Shown here piece by piece: positions 8,214-16,567 of a stretch of DNA of 36,972 bases. Made by a program: the position numbers and the translations under genes. The notes below the pieces were generated by a model that was not told where the DNA came from, searched no databases, and worked only from the letters and a program-made list of their open reading frames with translations. Location: contig JAAEMS010000179.1 in the NCBI GenBank assembly GCA_024225275.1, positions 1 to 36,972 of the forward strand. The letters are read 5' to 3'. The stretch's first letter is position 1, and each line of letters begins with the position of its first letter. The DNA comes from Actinomycetes bacterium. Lineage in GTDB: Bacteria > Actinomycetota > Acidimicrobiia > Acidimicrobiales > JAAEMS01.

Positions 8214-10271
8214 CTATGTCGCTTCCAGAACCACCAGCACCTGGCCGTTGTCGACCTGGTCATCCACCGCGCAACGGACCTCGGTGACCACTCCGTCGCC
8301 GGGGGCGACGATGGTGTGTTCCATCTTCATCGCTTCCATGATCAGGAGGGTCTGACCGGTGGTGACCTCAGCCCCCACCTCGACCTCGACCACGAGGATC
8401 TTGCCGGGCATGGGTGCGGCCTGGCCGCCGGCGACATCGCCTCCACCGGTGTCGGGGAAGGGTGAGAGCTCGGTGAGCTCGACCGCTCCGGCGCCGATGT
8501 TGACGTGCCAGGTCGAGCCCCAGCCGGAAACCGCTGAGGTGGAGCGCAGGCCGTCGATGTCCACGGTGATGGCGAACGGGCCCGAGGTGTCCACCCCCAG
8601 GGTGCGGGCGGCCATGGGCGGCCCTGGCTCGGTGTCGCCGACCCGGATCCGAGCCTGCATCGATCCGTCGCGCTGAGCGGCGTAGAGGACGGCGACCTCG
8701 GGCTGGTCGTCTCCCCGGGAGAAGCGGATCTCCTCGTCGGGCATCGACGAGTTGCGGTAGGCCGCCGGCATGAACGCCAGAGTGCCCGCTGACTGACGGT
8801 TCAGGTGCTGTCGGAACAGAGTGGCTGCCACCGCGGCCTGGGCGACCTGCTCGTCGGTGGGCTCGAAGCGGGTGGCCGGAGAAACCCGGTCGATGAAGTC
8901 GGTGGTGGTGTCGCCGGCCAGGAAGGCTTCGTGGCGCAGGGTGGACACCAGGAAGTCGCGGTTGGTGGTCACCCCGGCGACGACTGCCTTCTCGAGCACT
9001 AGGGCCAAACGCAGCGCGGCCTCACGACGGGTGGGGGCGTGGACAATGACCTTCGCCAGCATCGGATCGAAGTCGACACCGACGGTCGAACCGCTGACCA
9101 CACCCGAGTCGAGGCGGGCCGATGGGGACGACGGCAGCTCGAACGAGGCGAGCAAGCCGGTGGCCGGGAGGAAGTCGTTGGCTGGGTCCTCAGCGTAGAG
9201 GCGAGCCTCGATCGCGTGGCCGCTGATGGCAAGATCGTCCTGGCCGAAACCGAGCGGTTCACCCATGGCCACCCGAAGCTGTTGACGCACGAGGTCGAGG
9301 CCGGTGACCTCTTCGGTGACGGGGTGCTCGACCTGGAGCCGGGTGTTGACCTCGAGGAAGAAGAACCCGGCGTCGTCACCCCAATCACCCGACGGGCCCT
9401 CATCGAGGAGGAACTCGACGGTTCCGGCCGAGTAGTAGCCCAGGGCCGCACCGGCCGCGACGGCTGCGTCACCCATCCGCTGGCGGACCGCCTCGGTGAG
9501 GACCGGGCTGGGCGCCTCTTCGATGATCTTCTGGTGCCGGCGCTGGATGCTGCACTCGCGCTCGAAGCAGTGGATGAGGTTGCCATGCTGGTCACCCAGG
9601 ATCTGGATCTCGACATGGCGGGGTGAGCCGAGGTATTTCTCGATGAAGACGGTGTCGTCGCCGAAGGCACCGGCGGCCTCGCGCTGGGCCCCGGCGATGG
9701 CGGCAGTGAGCTCAGCGGCCGATGCAACGATGCGCATGCCCTTGCCACCACCCCCGGCCGCGGCCTTGATGAGCACGGGATAGCCAATGGTGTCGGCCTC
9801 GGCTGTCACATCGGTGACGTCGGTGATCTCGACCGAGGCCAGGGTGGGCACACCGGCCTCGATCATCATCTTCTTGGCCTCGAGCTTGTCGCCCATGGCG
9901 GCGACAGCGTCGGGAGGAGGGCCGACCCAGATCAGGCCGGCGGCCTCGCACGCCCGAGCGAAGTCGGCGTTCTCGGACAGGAAGCCATAGCCCGGATGGA
10001 TGGCGTCGGCGCCCGTGCGGGCCGCAGCGGCCAGCACCTTGTCGACGTCGAGGTAGGACTCAGCCGGCGAACGGCCGTAGAGGGCAACGGCCTGGTCGGC
10101 CTCGGCCACGAAGGGTGCGTCAGCATCACCGTCGGCGTAGACGGCAACCGTCTCGATGCCCATGTCGCGGGCGCTGCGGAAGACCCGGCGGGCGATCTCG
10201 CCCCGATTGGCGACCAGCAGTCGTGTGATCTGGCTGGCTCCGCCAGAACTGGCCTCGTTATCGGAAGACAC
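8214..10271 (-). CDS. acyl-CoA carboxylase biotin carboxylase/BCCP subunit
   Basis: A 685-residue fusion of biotin carboxylase (about 15-460: VANRGEIARRVFR, HPGYGFLSENADFA, the ATP-grasp glycine loop GGGGKGMRIV, SPRHVEIQILGD), a middle linker domain, and a C-terminal biotinyl domain with EAMKMEH, where K649 is biotinylated. It carboxylates biotin with ATP and bicarbonate. The GTG at 10271 was chosen because GGGAGGG lies 5 nt upstream. It overlaps the carboxyltransferase gene by 14 nt in another frame, implying translational coupling and a stoichiometric complex. The layout matches methylcrotonyl-, propionyl- or geranyl-CoA carboxylase alpha chains, and the sequence alone does not settle the substrate. 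Confidence 0.93.
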   Translation of the reverse strand: MSSDNEASSGGASQITRLLVANRGEIARRVFRSARDMGIETVAVYADGDADAPFVAEADQAVALYGRSPAESYLDVDKVLAAAARTGADAIHPGYGFLSENADFARACEAAGLIWVGPPPDAVAAMGDKLEAKKMMIEAGVPTLASVEITDVTDVTAEADTIGYPVLIKAAAGGGGKGMRIVASAAELTAAIAGAQREAAGAFGDDTVFIEKYLGSPRHVEIQILGDQHGNLIHCFERECSIQRRHQKIIEEAPSPVLTEAVRQRMGDAAVAAGAALGYYSAGTVEFLLDEGPSGDWGDDAGFFFLEVNTRLQVEHPVTEEVTGLDLVRQQLRVAMGEPLGFGQDDLAISGHAIEARLYAEDPANDFLPATGLLASFELPSSPSARLDSGVVSGSTVGVDFDPMLAKVIVHAPTRREAALRLALVLEKAVVAGVTTNRDFLVSTLRHEAFLAGDTTTDFIDRVSPATRFEPTDEQVAQAAVAATLFRQHLNRQSAGTLAFMPAAYRNSSMPDEEIRFSRGDDQPEVAVLYAAQRDGSMQARIRVGDTEPGPPMAARTLGVDTSGPFAITVDIDGLRSTSAVSGWGSTWHVNIGAGAVELTELSPFPDTGGGDVAGGQAAPMPGKILVVEVEVGAEVTTGQTLLIMEAMKMEHTIVAPGDGVVTEVRCAVDDQVDNGQVLVVLEAT

Positions 10272-11880
10272 CGAAACCCTCCCCTCCCTTGACTGTGTTG
10301 TTGTGGCAGACCGACAGCGACATCCCGACCACATCGCGGGTGTCGCGGGGATCGATGATCCCGTCGTCACCCGCCCGGCCCGTGGCGTAGAGGGCCAGAG
10401 ACTTGAGCTCGTGGTAGTGCTCGACCGTCTCGGTGATCAGGCGGTCGGTGTCCTCGTCGAACTCCTCGCCCTTGCGGGCGGCCTGCCCTCGGCGCACCAG
10501 CGACATCACGCCGGCGATCTGTTTGGGGCCCATGATGGCGATCTTGGCGGTAGGCCACAGATAGGTGAACCGGGTGTTGAAGGCCCGGCCCGACATTCCG
10601 TAGTTGCCGGCCCCGTAGCTGCTGCCAATGATCACGCTGATGTGGGGAACCATCGAGTTCGACACCGCATTGATCATGCGGCTGCCGTTCTTGACGATGC
10701 CCCCGTGCTCGAAGTCCTTGCCCACCATGTAGCCGGTGATGTTGTGGAGGAACAGGAGGGGGATGTTCTGCTGGTTGCACAGCTGGATGAACTGGGCCGC
10801 CTTGTTCGAGCTCTCGGAGAACAAGGGGCCGTTGTTGCCGAGGATGCCCACCGGGTAGCCGTGGATGTGGGCCCAACCACAGATGAGGGTGGTGCCGTAG
10901 CGGGCCTTGAACTCCTCGAATTCGGAGCCGTCGACGGTGCGGGCGATGACCTCACGGATGTCGACGGCCAGGGTGATGTCGCGGGGCATGACGCCCAACA
11001 TCTCGTTGGGGTCGAACAGGGGGGCGTCACCGGGGCCGGTAGGGCCGTAACCCTGCTTGGAGTGGTCGAGGTGGGCCACGACCTCTCGGCAGATACGCAG
11101 GCCGTCGAGCTCGTCTTCGGCCAGGTAGTCGGCCAGGCCGCTGACCTCGGCGTGCATCTGGGCTCCGCCGAGGGTCTCGTCGTCGGAGATCTCACCGGTG
11201 GCCATCTGCACCAGGGGCGGGCCGCCCAGGAACACCTTCGAGCGTTCCTTGATGAAGATGTTGTAGTCGGACATACCGGGCTGGTAGGCGCCGCCGGCGG
11301 TGGAGGAGCCGAACACCAGGGCGATCGACGGGATGCCCATCTTGGAGAGCTCGGTGACGTCGTAGAACAGCCGCCCCGACTCGCCGAAGTGGTCGCGCTG
11401 CTCACGCATCTGGCGCTCGGGGTCGGAGTCGCCCCGGAGGTCACCGCCCGCCGACTCGACGAACTGGACGTAGGGAATCCGGTTGTCGCGGGCGATCTCG
11501 ATGGCCCTCATGATCTTCTTGCCGGCGAAGGTGGTCATGGCCCCGCCGAGCACGGTGGGGTCATTGCCCTCGATCATGCACTCCTTGCCCGAAACCACCC
11601 CGATACCCATGACCAGGCCGGCCCCGACGTTGTAGTCCGAGCAGTAGCCGGCCAGGGGGCTGATCTCGTAGAAGGGAGAGTCGGGGTCGAGAAGGGCGGT
11701 GATGCGTTCACGGACCGGGAGCTTGCCGCGGCTGCGCAGCCGGTCCATGGCCCGGGGACCACCGCCCCCAGCCGCTTCGGCCTGGAGCTCGTCGATGACG
11801 GCGAGCTGTTCGGCCATGTCGTCGGCGTTCCTGCGGAACTGCTCGCCGCCGGTGTCGAGGGTCGATCTGAGAACTGCCAC
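10258..11880 (-). CDS. acyl-CoA carboxylase carboxyltransferase subunit (MCC-beta type)
   Basis: The 540-residue carboxyltransferase (two crotonase-like halves) transfers CO2 from biotin to an acyl-CoA. Visible motifs include RGKLPVRERI, the N-half GSSTAGGAYQPGMSDYN, and the C-half YGAGNYGMSGRAFNTRF followed by the TYLWPTAKIAIMG stretch. The YGAGNYGM block is typical of methylcrotonyl-CoA/geranyl-CoA carboxylase beta chains rather than the propionyl/acetyl AccD5 type. The expected GGEQAA-like loop reads GPKQIAG, so the substrate may be unusual. It is first in the operon, with the biotin carboxylase overlapping its end. No leucine-catabolism genes are adjacent. The GTG start has TAGTCT 6 nt upstream and no ribosome site. 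Confidence 0.9.
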   Translation of the reverse strand: MAVLRSTLDTGGEQFRRNADDMAEQLAVIDELQAEAAGGGGPRAMDRLRSRGKLPVRERITALLDPDSPFYEISPLAGYCSDYNVGAGLVMGIGVVSGKECMIEGNDPTVLGGAMTTFAGKKIMRAIEIARDNRIPYVQFVESAGGDLRGDSDPERQMREQRDHFGESGRLFYDVTELSKMGIPSIALVFGSSTAGGAYQPGMSDYNIFIKERSKVFLGGPPLVQMATGEISDDETLGGAQMHAEVSGLADYLAEDELDGLRICREVVAHLDHSKQGYGPTGPGDAPLFDPNEMLGVMPRDITLAVDIREVIARTVDGSEFEEFKARYGTTLICGWAHIHGYPVGILGNNGPLFSESSNKAAQFIQLCNQQNIPLLFLHNITGYMVGKDFEHGGIVKNGSRMINAVSNSMVPHISVIIGSSYGAGNYGMSGRAFNTRFTYLWPTAKIAIMGPKQIAGVMSLVRRGQAARKGEEFDEDTDRLITETVEHYHELKSLALYATGRAGDDGIIDPRDTRDVVGMSLSVCHNNTVKGGEGFGVFR

Positions 11881-11886
11881 CGCGGC

Positions 11887-11892
11887 AGACTA
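11887..11892 (-). promoter_or_regulatory. -10 box of the carboxylase operon (leaderless type)
   Basis: TAGTCT ends 6 nt before the GTG at 11880. Its first three bases are also the TAG stop codon of the preceding gene (11890-12402), so the end of that gene and this promoter overlap. Confidence 0.55.
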
Positions 11893-12402
11893 GAGGGTGA
11901 ACGAGCGGAGCGAGAGATGCCGGGGTGAACGTTGGCGTCGCGCTGGCATGATCGCCCGGGGGGTCTCCATCGGTACCGATCGTCTCGAGCTCCGCCCACC
12001 CATCGACGAACCGATGGACGAGGACGGGGGTTGGTGGCGGACGGCCGCGGCAGCACCCCCACACCAGATGGCGGCCACCACCACCAGGATGGCGACACCG
12101 AAGGGATAGAAGTAGTCGGCGGTGTCCACCAGCGCCCGATCGAGCTCCCTCAGGGCGGGTGACTTGATGCCGAGGCCACCCCCGTCGTGGACATTCCCGT
12201 CGCGGATCGAGATCGGCCCGTTCGCAGCCTCGTAGTCACCGATCAGGTTCCGGATGGCGAGTGCCCCGGCGGTGGCCCGCACCCACAGGAACGTGCTGAC
12301 ACCGATGACCACCCAACCCGGAGCAGTCGCCCAATCGAGCTCGACGGAGCCGAAGTCGCGGTCATGAGTCCAGTGTGCGCTGTCGACCGGCGTGGCCAAC
12401 AC
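11890..12402 (-). CDS. hypothetical two-helix membrane protein
   Basis: A 170-residue frame with consistent G/C third positions and two strongly hydrophobic stretches (about 31-52 and 98-121), separated by an acidic loop containing IRDGNVHDGGG and RALVDTADYFYP. The C-terminal third is Arg/Ser/Pro-rich and probably cytoplasmic. No family was recognised. The ATG at 12402 is the first start in frame; no Shine-Dalgarno sequence was seen. It lies 9 nt before the carboxylase operon on the same strand but seems separately promoted from it. The tail may be read-through of a decayed end, because its composition differs from the first 120 residues. Confidence 0.6.
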   Translation of the reverse strand: MLATPVDSAHWTHDRDFGSVELDWATAPGWVVIGVSTFLWVRATAGALAIRNLIGDYEAANGPISIRDGNVHDGGGLGIKSPALRELDRALVDTADYFYPFGVAILVVVAAIWCGGAAAAVRHQPPSSSIGSSMGGRSSRRSVPMETPRAIMPARRQRSPRHLSLRSFTL

Positions 12403-12452
12403 CCGACACTGGTCGGAATGGTCCGAGCGGGATGAGTGTCACAGCCCGTCCG

Positions 12453-12458
12453 TAGTCT
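12453..12458 (+). promoter_or_regulatory. -10 box of the HNH gene (leaderless type)
   Basis: TAGTCT lies 6 nt before the ATG at 12465, and no ribosome-binding sequence is present, so the mRNA probably starts at the ATG. Confidence 0.55.
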
Positions 12459-12464
12459 TTCCCT

Positions 12465-13682
12465 ATGGCTACTGGCGGGTGGTTGGCGGAACTGGAAGAT
12501 GGTTTGGCGGCGGTCGATCTCGACGTCTGCTCATCCAGCCAGCTCACCGATCACGCCCGCGGAGCCGCCCAGGGAAAGCGGCTGCTCGAAGGCTTCCTGA
12601 CCCGGGTAGCCGCCGCCGCTCACCAACACGCCGACGATGATCCCGGCGCGCCCGCCCCCGAAGACGTCACCCGGGGCGGCCGGAAGGGCAGTTCGAAGAA
12701 GTCGGCGCAGAAGACCACTCGCCGGGCCCGAGCCCTTCGCCTCCTCCCCCTCACGGCCGAGACCTTCGCCGCCGGCCAGATCCGGCCCGAATGCGTCGAT
12801 CACCTCGTCAAAACCCTCAACGGCCAGAACCATGAGTCACGGTTGAGGGTCACCGCCACCGATCCGGTGATCGCCAAAGCCGCCGTCGGGGTCGAGTTGG
12901 GCGAGTTCTGCCGCTGGCTCCGCACCCATATCGAGAGGCTCGACCGAAAGGCGGGTCTCGGCAAGCTCGAACGACAGCGGACCAACACCGGGCTCCGGTT
13001 CAGCAGCCGGGCCGACGGTACCTTCTGGCTCTCGGGCGAGTACGACCCCGAACGGGGCGAGCAGATCCGGCACCGGGTCCGACAGGTGGCCCGCCAACTG
13101 GCCGAGCTCCGGGGCCTACCCATGTCCGATGCACTCCAGGCCGAAGCGCTGTGGCTCATCGTCACCCGCGACGGCACCACCGACCAGCCGGCGCGGCCCG
13201 GCGTCGGCTACCTCACTGATCTCTCCACCCTGCGCGAAGGCAGCCACCCGGGGACCGTGGCCGAAACCTGGACCGGCAACGACATCCCCGCCGAGACGAT
13301 CGAGCGGGCCCGATGCGACGCAGACCTCTATGCCGTTGTCTTCGACGACGACCACATGTCGGTGTCGGTCGGCCACACCCACCGCCGGGCCACCCTGAGC
13401 CAGCGGTTGGCGCTGCGAAGCCTCTACCCCGACTGCCCACTGTCGGGCGAGCCGTTCGAGTGGTGCGAGGTCCACCATGTGACTCGGTGGCCCGACGGCC
13501 CCACCGACCTCGAGAACCTGCTCCCGGTGTCCACCCAGTGGCATCACCGGCTCCACGAGGGTGGGTGGACGCTCAAGCTGGCTTCCGACCGCACCATCAA
13601 GCTCTTCCGGCCCGACGGCAGCCACGACCGCACGATCCCGCCTCCAGAACCCATCCATCGGCGACCGCGCGACGGGCCCTGA
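12465..13682 (+). CDS. DUF222/13E12-type protein with C-terminal HNH endonuclease domain
   Basis: The 405-residue protein has an N-terminal helical DUF222-like region (about 10-270), with a basic Lys/Arg stretch at about 66-90, and a C-terminal HNH nuclease fold. The HNH signature is readable as WCEVHHVTRWPDGPTDLENL, followed by WHHRLHEGGW. Members of this actinobacterial 13E12 repeat family are often multicopy and lie at variable loci; their biological role is not settled. The usual zinc-binding Cys before the HH of the last helix is replaced (PVSTQWHH), and only one Cys (YPDCPLSG) remains in the first knuckle, so zinc binding may be weakened. Decayed genes follow directly downstream, which suits a locus prone to rearrangement. 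Confidence 0.85.
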   Translation: MATGGWLAELEDGLAAVDLDVCSSSQLTDHARGAAQGKRLLEGFLTRVAAAAHQHADDDPGAPAPEDVTRGGRKGSSKKSAQKTTRRARALRLLPLTAETFAAGQIRPECVDHLVKTLNGQNHESRLRVTATDPVIAKAAVGVELGEFCRWLRTHIERLDRKAGLGKLERQRTNTGLRFSSRADGTFWLSGEYDPERGEQIRHRVRQVARQLAELRGLPMSDALQAEALWLIVTRDGTTDQPARPGVGYLTDLSTLREGSHPGTVAETWTGNDIPAETIERARCDADLYAVVFDDDHMSVSVGHTHRRATLSQRLALRSLYPDCPLSGEPFEWCEVHHVTRWPDGPTDLENLLPVSTQWHHRLHEGGWTLKLASDRTIKLFRPDGSHDRTIPPPEPIHRRPRDGP

Positions 13683-13959
13683 CCCCATCCCGCGGGCGGG
13701 GCCCGCCCACTTGCCCCACGTCTAGGAATAGGGCTGAGCGGTGGCGGTCCAAGTCGCATCCCTTCGCGGGGCGGGTCATCCCCGCGCCGCTCGATGGGCA
13801 CGACCACCCCGGGCTCGGGGTACCCGTCCAGATGTCTGGCCGCGGGGAACGGGGCTATCCCCACGGTGTAGCCGTCCACTTCGTAGCTGGCCACCCACGA
13901 ATGGCCCCGCCCGACCTGTAGGAGGTGGCGCGGCATCCATATGGCCAACGCGCCGCGCA
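13683..13959. other. intergenic stretch with a coding-like relic
   Basis: No intact gene is seen. On the minus strand, about 13939 down to 13790, a frame starting at an ATG encodes a plausible soluble fragment (WVASYEVDGYTVGIAPF, then a Pro/Gly-rich part), but its stop codon is missing and the frame runs on antisense into the HNH gene. It may be the start of a gene whose end was lost. GC-rich inverted repeats follow the HNH stop at 13690-13709 (CGGGCGGGGCCCGCCC). Confidence 0.3.
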
Positions 13960-14306
13960 ATGAGCTGGCCGATGAGTCTGGTCTTGGTCGCGGCCCTGGC
14001 CGTTGGCTGCGGCTCGCCGGACGCGACACCAGCATCTGAGGGGACTGCCGCTCCCCCGTCCCCGGCTCCTGTGTCGTGCGACATCTCCGCCAGGCTCACG
14101 AGGGCCCGACAGCGGCGGTGACACCCGACACTCGCCGGGCTGAGATCGCCGAGTTGGCCAGGAGGGTCGCGCCCGAACAGCCTTTCGGTGGCTTCGGCGA
14201 CGCGGTGGCCTCCAGGGCCGAGGCCGCCCTGCTGATCCAGGAGATCGAAGGCCCCGACCCGGGCGCGGGCCTCGTGATCGAGGAACCGAACGTCGGCATC
14301 GGGTAA
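13960..14306 (+). pseudogene. small lipoprotein with a frameshift
   Basis: An ATG at 13960 begins a signal peptide with lipobox LAVGC (lipid Cys at residue 17), then a Thr/Pro/Ala-rich linker and VSCDISARLT. Near 14098 the frame breaks: the original frame stops at TGA 14119-14121, while the next frame continues with a well-formed helical, acidic stretch (RRAEIAELARRVAPEQ, then ALLIQEIEGPDPGAG) to a TAA at 14304. Adding one G in CTCACGAGGG would rejoin them. The result would be an exported lipoprotein of about 115 residues of unknown role. It could be a real pseudogene or a base-call error. Confidence 0.5.
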
Positions 14307-14327
14307 TGAGCTTGGTCACTTGGGCGG

Positions 14328-14343
14328 CGGTTCCGCGGAACCG
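14328..14343. repeat. 16-bp perfect palindrome, intergenic repeat copy
   Basis: CGGTTCCGCGGAACCG is self-complementary and can form a 6-bp stem with a CGCG loop. The identical 16-mer occurs at 28797-28812 and a two-mismatch copy at 8166. This copy sits upstream of the hydrolase relic, overlapping its expected -35 region. Confidence 0.7.
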
Positions 14344-14359
14344 TGGGTAACCGTCCACC

Positions 14360-14365
14360 TACGCT
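14360..14365 (+). promoter_or_regulatory. -10 box of the hydrolase relic (leaderless type)
   Basis: TACGCT lies 7 nt before the ATG at 14373, so the promoter looks intact although the gene behind it is gutted. Confidence 0.5.
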
Positions 14366-14372
14366 CACCCCC

Positions 14373-14594
14373 ATGGCTACCTCCTACGAGTCGTTGTCCA
14401 TCCCGGTTGGGGGCGCGGCCGTCACCGACCCGGAGTCAGCTTCCGCCGTCGAACGCATCTCGACACCAACCCTTCTGCTGTGGGCACCGCGGGGCATCCT
14501 CGACCAGTCACTCGGGCTCTACACCGAAGAACAGATCGACCAGGCAACGGCCCGCATCTACTCCTGGTCGCCGACGAGGTGGCCGCGCCGGTGA
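14373..14594 (+). pseudogene. alpha/beta hydrolase relic (start plus C-terminal part only)
   Basis: The 73-codon frame begins like an alpha/beta hydrolase (MATSYESLSIPVGGAA). It then jumps to a segment typical of the C-terminal third of the family (ERISTPTLLLWAPRGILDQ, then SLGLYTEEQI), where the late strand and acid loop lie. The nucleophile elbow and most of the core (normally 250-280 residues) are absent, and the last residues after QATARI are unrelated sequence. It therefore cannot fold as a hydrolase. The 3' end overlaps the convergent DsbA-like gene by 37 nt. Confidence 0.6.
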
Positions 14595-15319
14595 CCACCC
14601 TGCCAATCCTCGGCGGCGGGGGTCTGTGAGATGCCACCCAGGATGTTCAGCTGAGGGGTCTCGCGCATGCTGCGCTTCATCTCGGCGAAACCGGGGAAGG
14701 CGGCGAGCGTCTTCACGGCTTCCCAGAGGGGCAGGGCGTCCTCGGGCTCAGGGATCCGAGAGATGACCGGCCCGAAGAACGACAACCCGTCGGGGGGCTC
14801 GAAGGTGATGATGGGCGTACCGACGTCGCGGCCGGTGCGCGAGAGAGCCAGCTCGGTCTCCGCGTCGAGGAGCTCGTCCCACGAGGTGTCGTCGAGCGCG
14901 GCTGCGTACTGGGGGTCGACGCCGGCAGCCTCGAGGACCTCGGTGGCGTGCTCGGTGGTGCTGAGGTGGGCGCGCATGCCCGACCCCTTGGGCTGGTCCC
15001 AGTAGCTCTCGCCGTAGGCCTTGACAATGGCATCGAGGGGTTCGCGGCCGAGGTCTTCGCGGATGGCAGCCGCCACCCGCAGCATGCGTAGTCCCGCGGT
15101 GTGACCGTGCTCGTAGCCGGGCGGGAACTCGGTGTCGTAGTCCTTGTCCTTGTTGAGCAGGCGCAGCGAGATGAACCGCCAGTCGACCTTGTAGTCGCTC
15201 TGGGCCGCCACCTGCTCGACCCACCGCGATGTGATCCAGGCAAAGGGACAGATCGGATCCCAGAAGAACTCGAGATCGTAGGCAGCGTCGGAAGCCGGAG
15301 GAACCGTAGGGGTCGTCAT
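14558..15319 (-). CDS. DsbA-family protein, Rv2466c-like (mycothiol-dependent nitroreductase type)
   Basis: A 253-residue thioredoxin-fold protein with an inserted helical domain. FFWDPICPFAWITSRWV near the N-terminus and DVGTPIITF, FFGPVISRIP and MKRSMRETPQL near the C-terminus match Mycobacterium tuberculosis Rv2466c. That cytoplasmic enzyme uses mycothiol and can reduce nitro compounds. The active-site motif CxxC is CPFA here (C24, A27), so only a single-thiol mechanism is possible. About 28 residues beyond the usual end (from LNILGG to the stop) run into the decayed hydrolase locus, suggesting the original stop codon was lost. TACTGT lies 10 nt before the ATG. Confidence 0.83.
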   Translation of the reverse strand: MTTPTVPPASDAAYDLEFFWDPICPFAWITSRWVEQVAAQSDYKVDWRFISLRLLNKDKDYDTEFPPGYEHGHTAGLRMLRVAAAIREDLGREPLDAIVKAYGESYWDQPKGSGMRAHLSTTEHATEVLEAAGVDPQYAAALDDTSWDELLDAETELALSRTGRDVGTPIITFEPPDGLSFFGPVISRIPEPEDALPLWEAVKTLAAFPGFAEMKRSMRETPQLNILGGISQTPAAEDWQGGHRRGHLVGDQE

Positions 15320-15336
15320 AGTGGGGACAACAGTAG

Positions 15337-16446
15337 TCAGGGCCCGTCTGTTCCCCCGACGAGGGGGGCGACATCAAGGTCGAGGATCTGCTGGGTGTGT
15401 CGACTGGCCATGGCCACGAACATGATGTCGCCCCGGTCGGTCTGCTCGACCATCTGGCTGGCGATCACCGCCATGATGTAGCCGCTGGTTGCGCCCACCC
15501 GGTAGCCAAGATCGATGGTGTCATGGTCGACGGTCACCCCCCGCCGGACAAGACCTTCGGTGTACCGGTTGACCAGGGTCTGCTCGTGGGAGCGGCGGTC
15601 ATCGGCCAACAGACCGGCACCCACGAAGTAGGCGACATCGGCAGGACCGGAACCGAGACGGGCGGTCTGCCAGTCGACGACGGTGAGCGGGGGAGCCCCC
15701 TCGCCGACACCGAACAACATGTTGTCGAGCCGGAAGTCGTGGTGGGCCAGGCAGAGGGGAACGCTCTGGGCAGCTTCCCAGAGCGGAGGAAGGTGCTCGC
15801 CGATCCACCGACCCACCCCGATCTGGTCATCGGTCAGTTGGTCGGCGTAGCGCTCCACGAAACCGCCGAACAGGGCTCGGTACAGTTCGAACCACTGGAC
15901 AGCGGCGTCGGCACTGGGTAGCTCGAGCCAGCTCAGCTCAGCCAGCTCGGTGGAGCGGGCCCATGTCGAGGCGTGCAGGCCAGCCGCGGCGTCGACCGCC
16001 AGCTCGGCCTGAGCCAGATCGCACCCCCCGAGTTGGTCGCCCTGCTCCGCCGGACGGATGTCTTCCATCAGGAGCAGGAAACGGTTGGTGGCCAGGTCCT
16101 CTTCGATCCGGAAGACGTGGGGTGTGGGTATGTCGACCTCGGCCTGGAGGTCGCGGTAGAAGCCGACCTCGCGAACATAGGTCTCGGTGGCCTCGGCCGC
16201 GGCCAGGCTGACTTCGCTGGTCGACGGGAACTTGCCGACCACCGAGCCCGGCAGGTCGGGCCGATCCTCGGACCAGGTGAGAGTGAAGCGCACATTCTCA
16301 CCGACCTGCCCGGTGCCGATCGACTTGGCTTCGACGGCCGCGACACTGGCCCCGTCGGCCACCCCGGCCTCGGCCAGGGCAGAAGTCAGCCAGGTGGCGT
16401 CGATGGAATCGAGATCGGTCACCGGGTCGGTCATGGTTGCCATCAT
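15337..16446 (-). CDS. APH-fold phosphotransferase family protein
   Basis: A kinase-like protein of about 369 residues of the aminoglycoside/choline kinase superfamily. Visible parts are VVGKF (likely ATP-site lysine strand), FLLLMEDI, the catalytic loop LAHHDFRLDNML (the HxDxxxxN pattern) and the metal-binding Asp in VVDWQTARLG. Related family members phosphorylate small hydroxylated molecules, and some lie in acyl-CoA or sterol catabolic regions; the substrate here is unknown. The start is uncertain: ATG at 16446 or 16434, or GTG at 16491. No clear ribosome site or -10 box separates them. It is divergent from the two-domain CoA-transferase and 17 nt upstream of the DsbA-like gene on the same strand. 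Confidence 0.8.
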   Translation of the reverse strand: MMATMTDPVTDLDSIDATWLTSALAEAGVADGASVAAVEAKSIGTGQVGENVRFTLTWSEDRPDLPGSVVGKFPSTSEVSLAAAEATETYVREVGFYRDLQAEVDIPTPHVFRIEEDLATNRFLLLMEDIRPAEQGDQLGGCDLAQAELAVDAAAGLHASTWARSTELAELSWLELPSADAAVQWFELYRALFGGFVERYADQLTDDQIGVGRWIGEHLPPLWEAAQSVPLCLAHHDFRLDNMLFGVGEGAPPLTVVDWQTARLGSGPADVAYFVGAGLLADDRRSHEQTLVNRYTEGLVRRGVTVDHDTIDLGYRVGATSGYIMAVIASQMVEQTDRGDIMFVAMASRHTQQILDLDVAPLVGGTDGP

Positions 16447-16567
16447 GCCCCCGCGCTGACCCTCAGTCGACAGGGGCGCGCGGTACGCCACATACCACCC
16501 GGGCCAGCAGGCCCATCACGAATGAGGCACGATGAACGCCAGTTCGCGATCCAAGGGAGAATCACCA

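Noticed and set aside
10156..11928. 590-codon plus-strand frame across the carboxyltransferase gene
   Set aside because: It is fully antisense to a well-conserved enzyme and rich in Val/Gly/Asp/His repeats typical of reversed codons.
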